A DNA stretch of 8,630 nucleotides, taken from positions 1 to 8,630 of the forward strand of contig DASYSA010000680.1 of the NCBI GenBank assembly GCA_036003885.1, given 5' to 3'. A model generated the notes under the pieces. That model saw only the letters and a list, made by a program, of their open reading frames with translations, was not told the origin of the DNA and did not search any database. Source of the stretch: DASYSA01 sp036003885. Its GTDB lineage: Bacteria > Acidobacteriota > Blastocatellia > UBA7656. Position 1 is the first letter of the stretch, and the number at the start of each line of letters is the position of its first letter. The position numbers and the translations under genes were made by a program. Below, piece by piece: positions 1 through 4,875 of this stretch.

Positions 1-147
1 GAGATACGGCCGGTTGCGGATTTGAGCGAAATCATAAAGGAGAGCGAGCAGCGGCGACGAAAGGATACCCCGCGATGAGGCCGACCACATTACCGCCACG
101 AGGGAAAGAATGATCAGTATCTTGGCCTTGGTGCTGGTAATCGGCAT
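1..147 (-). CDS. Possible secreted or membrane protein, N-terminal part only
   Basis: An open frame of 49 codons starts at the ATG at 147-145 on the minus strand and runs off the left edge, so only the N-terminus is visible. It begins MPITSTKAK, followed by a hydrophobic run (ILIILSLVAVMW, residues 10-21), which looks like a signal peptide or membrane anchor. An AAGGA ribosome site lies six bases upstream of the start (complement of 154-158). I do not recognise the family. It would be transcribed divergently from the arginine cluster. It overlaps in antisense the candidate signal-peptide segment of the decayed + strand gene at 110-163, and both cannot easily be functional. Alternatively, the + strand frame 1-78 could be the tail of another gene. 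This call is tentative. Confidence 0.3.
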   Translation of the reverse strand, partial: MPITSTKAKILIILSLVAVMWSASSRGILSSPLLALLYDFAQIRNRPYL

Positions 148-419
148 CGGTTTTCCTTGTGCCTAAGGCGGCGGCACAGTCGGATAAATATTCGAAAATG
201 GCGCCTGTCGACCAATACTTGATGGAAAGGAATGCTGAGATTCTGCTGGCGCGGAGCGCCGCTCCCGATTCCATATCCAGCGACGCGACGATCTTGGTCT
301 TGGGACGGCAAGGCTATGAAACAGCTGTCCGAGGAAAGAACGGGTTTGTTTGTATGGTGGAAAGAAGCTGGATGGCGGCGTTTGACTCGCCTGAGTTCTG
401 GAACCCGAAATCCCACTGA
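110..419 (+). pseudogene. Decayed gene for a small secreted protein (frameshift and truncation)
   Basis: The frame from 159 to 419 encodes a protein-like stretch including APVDQYLMERNAEILLARSA and later VLGRQGYETAVRGKNGFVC and PEFWNPK, then stops abruptly. From memory this matches the N-terminal part of an uncharacterised secreted family common in Acidobacteriota, whose members are about 200 residues. Here only about 70 remain. A separate frame starting with ATG at 110, behind AGGG at 101-104, encodes a hydrophobic leader (MISILALVLVIGIGFPCA) that ends at TAA 164-166. Skipping one base at about 164 joins the leader to KAAAQSDKYSK. This suggests a one-base insertion (or two-base deletion) at the end of the signal peptide, followed by loss of the C-terminal two thirds after FWNPK. 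The family assignment is recollection; the frame change and early stop are visible. A short functional peptide is less likely. Confidence 0.5.
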
Positions 420-548
420 GCTCCGGCATGGCAACCCGAGTGGTCTGCCCAGCGAATTGTGTGAACTACCACCGTCGTGGGTCTAAAGATCAGTCGTTCT
501 GGCCCGAATAGTTTTCACTACGATTCTGCAGCAAACTTACAAATAGAT

Positions 549-577
549 TTGACTGTCGGCGAACTCCTATGCATAAT
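549..577 (+). promoter_or_regulatory. Sigma70-type promoter of argR
   Basis: TTGACT at 549-554 (five of six to the -35 consensus) is separated by exactly 17 bases from CATAAT at 572-577 (five of six to the -10 consensus). Transcription would start near 584, leaving a leader of about 60 bases before the argR start at 646. It is the best promoter I can see in the window and probably drives argR and at least argG. Confidence 0.7.
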
Positions 578-585
578 AGTGCATC
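568..585 (+). promoter_or_regulatory. Putative ARG box (ArgR operator) over the -10 element
   Basis: ATGCA (569-573) and TGCAT (580-584) form an inverted repeat with centres 11 bases apart, about one helical turn. The 16-base core matches the E. coli ARG box palindrome (ATGAAT and ATTCAT half-sites) at about 12 positions. It covers the -10 hexamer at 572-577, so a bound repressor would block RNA polymerase. This fits autoregulation of argR, which is known in other bacteria. Binding is inferred. Confidence 0.6.
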
Positions 586-596
586 TTTCAGTTTAG

Positions 597-640
597 TATG
601 CTGCATATTGACAACAATATGCAGTGTTGTTGCATAGGAG
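597..640 (+). promoter_or_regulatory. Nested inverted repeats in the argR leader
   Basis: CTGCATATTG (601-610) and CAATATGCAG (615-624) are a perfect 10-bp inverted repeat around the four bases ACAA. A second inverted repeat, TATGCA (618-623) and TGCATA (631-636), shares bases with the first right arm and ends in the AGGAG ribosome site (636-640). The ATGCA/TGCAT half-site is the same one seen over the -10 element, so these may be additional ArgR half-sites. As RNA, the two stems are mutually exclusive, and the second would touch the ribosome site. Confidence 0.55.
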
Positions 641-645
641 CCGCG

Positions 646-1125
646 ATGAAGAGAGCGCGACAACAGAAGATCCTGGAGATTATCGGCGCCCGGCCGATAG
701 CTACTCAGCAGGAATTGGCCGCTGAAGTCGCTAAACGCGGCATAGCGGCTACTCAGTCAAGCGTGTCGCGAGACATAGTTGAACTGGGACTGACCAAGCT
801 CAATGGCTGCTACGTTCCGCCTCGCGGCACCCTGCCCAACGACGGGCCCATTATCGACATAGATACTGCCGGCGACAACTTGATCGTGGTGAAGACCCGA
901 ATCGGCCAGGCCCAGCCCGCCGCGCTGACCATCGATGACGCGGGAATCAGTTCAATCGTCGGCACAGTCGCTGGAGACGATACAATTCTCATCGCAGTCA
1001 AGAGTCTCAATGCTCAACGCGCAGCGGTGAAGGCAATCGTCAAACTCTTCGCGCCCAGGCCTGCACGACGGCAAACCCCGAACCGCGCCGCTCGCCCGGG
1101 CGTTCATGCACTCAGGTCCAGATAA
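646..1125 (+). CDS. argR: Arginine repressor ArgR
   Basis: This is a 159-residue transcription factor of the ArgR/AhrC family, which forms arginine-dependent hexamers that bind ARG boxes. The N-terminal winged helix (about 1-60) contains the recognition-helix motif TQSSVSRDIVELGL (residues 36-49). The C-terminal core (about 70-135) contains GTVAGDDTILIAV (106-118), the family's arginine-binding and oligomerisation motif with its Asp pair. I chose ATG 646 because AGGAG at 636-640 lies five bases upstream. The longer frame from 598 would translate the operator repeats. After the usual end near KLF (residue 135), there is an unusual basic tail of about 24 residues rich in Arg and Pro. The gene is first in the cluster, 16 bases before argG, behind a promoter carrying a matching palindrome. 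Autoregulation and control of the following genes are therefore likely. Confidence 0.9.
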   Translation: MKRARQQKILEIIGARPIATQQELAAEVAKRGIAATQSSVSRDIVELGLTKLNGCYVPPRGTLPNDGPIIDIDTAGDNLIVVKTRIGQAQPAALTIDDAGISSIVGTVAGDDTILIAVKSLNAQRAAVKAIVKLFAPRPARRQTPNRAARPGVHALRSR

Positions 1126-1127
1126 TC

Positions 1128-1133
1128 GGAGGT
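1128..1133 (+). promoter_or_regulatory. Ribosome binding site deciding the argG start
   Basis: GGAGGT is eight bases upstream of the TTG at 1142. The longer frame from ATG 1106 overlaps argR and has no comparable site. The Shine-Dalgarno sequence therefore selects the TTG. Confidence 0.75.
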
Positions 1134-1141
1134 CTCAACAT

Positions 1142-2365
1142 TTGACTCAGGGAAATGAAAAGATAAGCAAAGTCGTGCTCGCATATTCGGGCGGGCTCGA
1201 TACATCGGTGATACTCAGGTGGCTTAAGGAGACCTACAAGTGCGAAGTCGTCTGCTTCGCCGCCGATGTAGGTCAGGCCGAAGAGCTCGGTGGACTCGAA
1301 GAGAAGGCGCTGGCCACCGGCGCGTCGAAGCTCTACGTGCAAGACGTGCGAGAAGAGTTTGTCCGCGACTTCGTCTTCACCGCTCTCAAAGCCAACGCCG
1401 TTTACGAGGGCGTCTACTTGATGGGAACGTCCCTTGCCCGCCCCTTGATCGCGAAGGAACATATCGAGATCGCGCGCCGGGAAGGCGCTCAGGCCGTCGC
1501 GCACGGGGCCACCGGAAAGGGCAACGACCAGGTGAGGTTCGAACTGACCTACTACGCGCTCGAGCCCGGCATCCGAGTGATCGCCCCGTGGCGTGAATGG
1601 GAGTTCAGATCGCGGTCCGATCTGATCGCCTATGCTCAAAAGCACAGCATTCCAATAACCGCGACCAAAGAAAAGCCCTACTCGATGGACCGCAATCTCA
1701 TGCACATAAGCTACGAGGGCGGCATCCTCGAAGACCCGTGGGCCGAGCCGCCCGAATCGATCTTCATACTCACTCGCTCGCCCGAAGAGGCGCCCGACAA
1801 ACCCGCTTACGTCGAGATCCAGTTCGAGGCAGGAGTCCCGGTCGCCGTGGATGGCGAAGCGCTTTCACCGGCATCCCTGCTCCACAGGTTGAATCAGATC
1901 GGCGGCGAACACGGAGTCGGCCGCGTCGATCTCGTCGAAAACCGTTTCGTCGGGATGAAGTCGCGCGGCGTATATGAGACTCCGGGGATGACGATCCTGC
2001 ACGCCGCACATCGAGCGGTCGAGTCGCTCACGCTGGATCGCGAAGTCACTCACTTGAAGGACTCGCTCGGCCCGCGCGTGGCCGAGATGATCTACTACGG
2101 ATTTTGGTATTCGCCCGAGTTTGAAGCGATTCGCGCACTGCTCGACGAGACTCAAAAGAACGTCTCGGGCACTGCTCGATTGAAACTGTTCAAAGGCAAT
2201 TGCCTCGTCGTAGGTCGCCGGTCGCCGCTGTCGCTTTACTCGGAAGAGTTCGCGACGTTTGAGCGTGACACCGTCTACAACCAGCGGGACGCGGAAGGCT
2301 TCATCAAACTGAATGCGCTGAGGTTGAGACTGAGGAAGCTGGCGGAGAAGAAGAGTGATGGGTGA
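1142..2365 (+). CDS. argG: Argininosuccinate synthase
   Basis: This enzyme condenses citrulline and aspartate with ATP to give argininosuccinate, the penultimate step of arginine synthesis, in the cytosol. The 407-residue length is normal for the family. The PP-loop AYSGGLDTS is at residues 14-22, followed by GTSLARPLIAK (95-105), HGATGKGNDQVRFE (121-134) and SMDRNL with SYEGG (180-193), all family signatures of nucleotide, aspartate and citrulline binding. The start is TTG 1142, judged by GGAGGT eight bases upstream. ATG 1106 would add 12 residues overlapping argR. The last codons and the stop (Asp-Gly-TGA) lie inside a heptamer repeat, so the C-terminus may have been remodelled by it. argH, its usual downstream partner, is not in the window. 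The substrate citrulline must arise here by deacylation of N-acylcitrulline. Confidence 0.96.
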   Translation: MTQGNEKISKVVLAYSGGLDTSVILRWLKETYKCEVVCFAADVGQAEELGGLEEKALATGASKLYVQDVREEFVRDFVFTALKANAVYEGVYLMGTSLARPLIAKEHIEIARREGAQAVAHGATGKGNDQVRFELTYYALEPGIRVIAPWREWEFRSRSDLIAYAQKHSIPITATKEKPYSMDRNLMHISYEGGILEDPWAEPPESIFILTRSPEEAPDKPAYVEIQFEAGVPVAVDGEALSPASLLHRLNQIGGEHGVGRVDLVENRFVGMKSRGVYETPGMTILHAAHRAVESLTLDREVTHLKDSLGPRVAEMIYYGFWYSPEFEAIRALLDETQKNVSGTARLKLFKGNCLVVGRRSPLSLYSEEFATFERDTVYNQRDAEGFIKLNALRLRLRKLAEKKSDG

Positions 2366-2382
2366 TGCGTGATCCGTGATGG
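2355..2382 (+). repeat. Heptamer tandem repeat RTGATNN, four units, over the argG stop
   Basis: Four 7-base units in strict register start at 2355, 2362, 2369 and 2376, each GTGAT followed by GG, GC, CC and GG. The argG stop TGA (2363-2365) is inside the second unit. The same repeat type recurs at the argF'/argB junction. Confidence 0.8.
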
Positions 2383-2385
2383 AGG
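2381..2385 (+). promoter_or_regulatory. Ribosome binding site for the P-loop gene
   Basis: GGAGG lies eight bases before TTG 2394, the same geometry as at argG. It is only two bases from ATG 2388, and GTG 2376 and ATG 2379 lie upstream of it. TTG 2394 is therefore favoured. The first two bases of this site come from the last heptamer unit. Confidence 0.5.
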
Positions 2386-2393
2386 CGATGGAA

Positions 2394-3506
2394 TTGGAAT
2401 ACGATTTCGTTCAATCTGTGTTGCCGACGTTTCACCAGGCCGGGCCCGACGTTCGCGTGGTGCGCGTGGATAAGATTGCGTCCTCGACAATAAATCTCGA
2501 TCTCGAGCACGATCTCGAGATAACTACAACCTGTGAGGCCCGGGTGGGCAACGTGGTCGTTGTACGCGCGCTGACGGACAACGCCACTTACAACACGCTC
2601 GAGCTGGTCACCGGTCGCATGGCGAAGGTGAATCCCGGCGATGTGATCGCAGGCGTGCTCGGCTACCGGCGCGCGTTGAAGGGCTTCGTCGGCGATGTGC
2701 CTGACCAGATCGAGGCCGGTGATCGCTTGCACCTGCTCAATCTCGGAGGGCTTGTGGGGCGGTGCCTGGGACATCATCACAGCTTCAATAATGCCATCGA
2801 GGTAGAAGTCTTGGGCATGCCGGTGTGCGAGGGGCGGATTTTGAACATCGCCGAAGGCGCTATCGAACCAGTGGATACGCTCGAAACATCGACCCCCCTG
2901 GTGATGGTAGCCGGCACTTGCATGAATTCAGGGAAGACCTACGCGGCGACTGCGATCATCAAGCACCTCACCCGTGCAGGGCTCAGAGTTGCCGCGGCGA
3001 AGCTCGCGGGCGTCGCGTGTCTGCGCGACACGCTCAACATGGAGGATCACGGTGCGATTCAGACTCTGAGTTTTCTGGATTGCGGGTTGCCTTCGACTGT
3101 GGGTGTCGAAGATCTGGCTCCGTTCGCGAAGGGAGCAATTGAACAGCTCAGCGATGTAGAAGCGGACTGCATCGTGATCGAGCTGGGCGACGGCCTGCTC
3201 GGAGGCTACTCGGTGGCGAGTATCTTCGAGGACCGGCAGTTGATGGACGCAACGGCGGCGCTGGTCTTCTGTGCGAGCGATTTCGTGGGCACGTGGGGCG
3301 GCCGCGAACTGCTCGCGGCTCGCGGCGTGAAGATCGATGTGGTATCCGGACCGGTCACCGATTCGCCGATGGGAGCCGACTACGTGCGGCGGGAACTCGG
3401 ACTGCCGGCCGCGAACGCCGTTAACAACGGTGAGGATCTTGCGGATCTCATCAAGGAGCGACTGGCAGCGTGGAGAAGGAGCCAGACGCAAGCTGGTAAA
3501 TTGTAG
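2394..3506 (+). CDS. P-loop NTPase-like protein of unknown function in the arginine cluster (BioD/DUF1611-like C-terminal domain)
   Basis: The protein has 370 residues from TTG 2394; GTG 2376, ATG 2379 and ATG 2388 are in-frame alternatives. Numbered from GTG 2376, residues 1-160 form a beta-rich N-terminal domain with a GHHHS stretch (132-136). A P-loop, GTCMNSGKT (180-188), follows, with the G-T-x4-G-K-T spacing of dethiobiotin synthetase, CobB/CobQ and DUF1611 proteins. Further on are AAKLAG (207-212), ELGDGLLGGY (269-278, in the Walker B/effector region) and SDFVGTWGG (301-309). No signal peptide or membrane segment is visible. I do not recognise a specific function. Some DUF1611 proteins (DgcN) are reported to N-acetylate D-glutamate. 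Since no N-acylglutamate synthase gene is visible here, a role in acylating glutamate is a conjecture; ligase or amidation chemistry is equally possible. It lies between argG and argC, interrupting an order otherwise like Bacteroidetes. Confidence 0.75.
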   Translation: MEYDFVQSVLPTFHQAGPDVRVVRVDKIASSTINLDLEHDLEITTTCEARVGNVVVVRALTDNATYNTLELVTGRMAKVNPGDVIAGVLGYRRALKGFVGDVPDQIEAGDRLHLLNLGGLVGRCLGHHHSFNNAIEVEVLGMPVCEGRILNIAEGAIEPVDTLETSTPLVMVAGTCMNSGKTYAATAIIKHLTRAGLRVAAAKLAGVACLRDTLNMEDHGAIQTLSFLDCGLPSTVGVEDLAPFAKGAIEQLSDVEADCIVIELGDGLLGGYSVASIFEDRQLMDATAALVFCASDFVGTWGGRELLAARGVKIDVVSGPVTDSPMGADYVRRELGLPAANAVNNGEDLADLIKERLAAWRRSQTQAGKL

Positions 3507-3566
3507 ATGATCTTTGTAGTCGCTTTGGTGCTGACCCGCAACCCCAACGGGGTTGTTGGCCCAAAG

Positions 3567-3596
3567 CCCAAGGTTGCTGTACTCAGCTACCTTGGG
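3567..3596 (+). repeat. Hairpin copy A of the pre-argC repeat module
   Basis: CCCAAGGT (3567-3574) pairs perfectly with ACCTTGGG (3589-3596). Inside the 14-base loop, GCTG (3576-3579) pairs with CAGC (3584-3587) around TACT. Confidence 0.8.
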
Positions 3597-3732
3597 AACG
3601 CCGGGGATCCCTCGCAACCCCAACGGGGTTGCGGCACGGCTACGACATAACCGAGAGGGGCTGGGTCGATGGATCCTGGAGGGTTAGGGCGCAACCCCGT
3701 TGGGGTTGGGAAGCTTTCGTTTCCTCCCTGTC

Positions 3733-3762
3733 CCCAGGGTAGCCGAGTACAGCAACCCTGGG
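3733..3762 (-). repeat. Hairpin copy B of the pre-argC repeat module, inverted
   Basis: CCCAGGGT (3733-3740) pairs perfectly with ACCCTGGG (3755-3762). Read on the minus strand, it differs from copy A at three positions of 30. Two of these are a matched pair in the outer stem, and the third turns a T-A pair of the inner stem into a G-T wobble, so pairing is kept. Confidence 0.8.
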
Positions 3763-3789
3763 CTGTGAGGCGCAACCCCGTTGGGGTTT

Positions 3790-3796
3790 GGAGGAG
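3790..3796 (+). promoter_or_regulatory. Ribosome binding site deciding the argC start
   Basis: GGAGGAG lies six bases upstream of GTG 3803. The in-frame TTG 3788 is 5' of this site and is therefore not the start. Confidence 0.8.
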
Positions 3797-3802
3797 AGTC
3801 CT

Positions 3803-4834
3803 GTGATAAAGGTCGGCATACTGGGAGGCTCGGGATACGGCGGAAGCGAGCTGCTCCGAATACTGCTCTTCCATCCCGATGCCGAGATCACGCTGGTCTC
3901 GGCAGGGGAGCACGCGGGCAAACGGGTCGACGCGGTCCATCCGAATCTTGCGAAGCTCACCGATCTGAAGTTTGAAACGATGCCGGATCCGCGCGACCTC
4001 GAGGGCCTCGATTGCATCTTTCTCGCCCTGCCTCACGGACAGGCGATGGAGATCATTCCCTCGTTGCCGTCAAAAGCCAGGATCGTCGATCTGTCGGGCG
4101 ACTTTCGCCTCAGCGATGCCCGGTTGTTCGAACGCTATTATGACCGCAAGCACACTGCAATGGCTCAGCAGAAGGAGTTCGTCTATGGCCTCACCGAGGT
4201 GAACCGCGGTCAGATTCGCGAGGCACGTTGCGTTGCAAACCCCGGCTGCTTTGCCACGGCGATCGAGTTGGCCCTTTTTCCTTTCGTCGCATCGCGGCTT
4301 GCCGCGGGCAAGGTGATTGCGGATGTGAAGACGGGCTCTTCAGGTTCCGGTGCGAAGGCCGCCGCCAACACGCATCACCCAAAGCGCGCCAACAGCTTCT
4401 ATGCCTACAAAACTTTCTCACACCAACACCAGCCAGAGGTCGAAGAGCTGCTGACGTCAGTCGATCCCGAGTGGCCGTCAAAATGCAGCCTCATATTTCA
4501 GGCCCACTCGATTCCAGTAGTGAGAGGGATATTCGGGTCGATCTACATTGAGACGGCGAAGCCGATGTCGCACGAGAGTGTGAATGACCTTATCCGGCAT
4601 CACTACGGCAATGAGTTCTTTGTACGCCTGGTGGCCGGCTCGCCGGACATCAACTGGGTTAAGAATACTAACTTCACTGACATCGGATGGGCTGCAAGCG
4701 GCAAGACGGTGATCGTGTTTGTGGCGCTCGACAATTTGGTGAAGGGTGCGGCCGGCCAGGCGGTTCAGAACATGAACGTGATGTTCGGATTGGAAGAGCG
4801 CTCGGGGCTCGTGTTTCCGGGGAGCAATCCATGA
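3803..4834 (+). CDS. argC: N-acyl-gamma-glutamyl-phosphate reductase
   Basis: This enzyme reduces N-acetyl- (or N-succinyl-) gamma-glutamyl phosphate to the semialdehyde with NADPH. The protein has 343 residues. It starts MIKVGILGGSGYGGSELL, with the Rossmann NADP-binding motif GxxGxxG at residues 8-13. LALPHG (74-79) and DLSGDFRL (96-103) follow. The catalytic Cys149 lies in VANPGCFATA, HQHQPEVEEL (207-216) holds the catalytic His region, and NLVKGAAGQAVQNMN (311-325) closes the family signature. GTG 3803 is chosen because GGAGGAG lies just upstream and the protein begins exactly where ArgC proteins begin. The C-terminal NMNVMFGLEE and the HQH form (usual form HRH) recall Bacteroidetes ArgC, which acts on succinyl intermediates; this is by memory. 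A LysY-type role in lysine synthesis is unlikely, as no lysW or lysX is present. Confidence 0.94.
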   Translation: MIKVGILGGSGYGGSELLRILLFHPDAEITLVSAGEHAGKRVDAVHPNLAKLTDLKFETMPDPRDLEGLDCIFLALPHGQAMEIIPSLPSKARIVDLSGDFRLSDARLFERYYDRKHTAMAQQKEFVYGLTEVNRGQIREARCVANPGCFATAIELALFPFVASRLAAGKVIADVKTGSSGSGAKAAANTHHPKRANSFYAYKTFSHQHQPEVEELLTSVDPEWPSKCSLIFQAHSIPVVRGIFGSIYIETAKPMSHESVNDLIRHHYGNEFFVRLVAGSPDINWVKNTNFTDIGWAASGKTVIVFVALDNLVKGAAGQAVQNMNVMFGLEERSGLVFPGSNP

Positions 4835-4840
4835 AGCAGG

Positions 4841-4860
4841 ATCCTAAATCCTAAATCCTA
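4841..4860 (+). repeat. Heptamer tandem repeat ATCCTAA, nearly three units
   Basis: ATCCTAA is repeated from 4841, 4848 and 4855, the third unit lacking its last base. It fills most of the argC-argD spacer and ends just before the argD ribosome site. Confidence 0.8.
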
Positions 4861-4862
4861 TC

Positions 4863-4868
4863 AAGGAG
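4863..4868 (+). promoter_or_regulatory. Ribosome binding site for the TTG start of argD
   Basis: AAGGAG lies seven bases upstream of TTG 4876. No ATG or GTG is available near the conserved N-terminus. Confidence 0.7.
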
Positions 4869-4875
4869 TTTTGAT

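Larger units (their letters stand above)
3538..3788. repeat. Compound inverted duplication of palindromes before argC
   Basis: The spacer holds four copies of a palindrome with arms CAACCCC and GGGGTTG. Copies 1 and 2 (3539-3555, 3613-3633) have the loop AAC. Copies 3 and 4 (3692-3708, 3773-3788) have the loop GTT and are therefore inverted. Each pair encloses one copy of a second hairpin (3567-3596 and 3733-3762). The whole forms a mirror arrangement around about 3660, similar to the paired inverted REP units called REPINs. The last copy ends two bases before the GGAGGAG ribosome site of argC. No transposase is present. From memory, palindromes of this look are scattered through acidobacterial and planctomycete genomes. 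Confidence 0.85.

Noticed and set aside
1..78. + strand frame ending at TGA 76-78 as the tail of an upstream gene
   Set aside because: It is charged and helix-like (it contains ADLSEIIKESEQRRRKD), but only 25 codons are open and nothing ties it to a family. It also conflicts with the minus-strand frame over the same bases. I could not decide between them and listed the minus frame because it has a start and a ribosome site.
469..480. Small hairpin CCAC/GTGG upstream of the argR promoter
   Set aside because: A 4-bp stem without a T tract is expected by chance.
598..645. Longer argR start at ATG 598
   Set aside because: It would translate the operator inverted repeats and has no ribosome site. 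ATG 646 has AGGAG at five bases.
1112..1705. Long minus-strand frame opposite argG
   Set aside because: It is antisense to well-conserved argG sequence, a normal by-product of GC-rich codon use. The same applies to the long minus frames opposite argD, argF' and argB.
3538..3788. CRISPR array
   Set aside because: The four palindromes are short, occur in both orientations and enclose related rather than unique spacers, and no cas genes are present.
3587..4036. Minus-strand open frames across the pre-argC spacer into argC
   Set aside because: They translate the palindromic repeats (TPTGLRP-like strings) and then the antisense of argC, with no ribosome site or family resemblance.
3803..4834. 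argC product as LysY of the LysW-dependent lysine pathway
   Set aside because: It shares general motifs with LysY, but there is no LysW carrier or LysX in the window and all neighbours are arginine genes.
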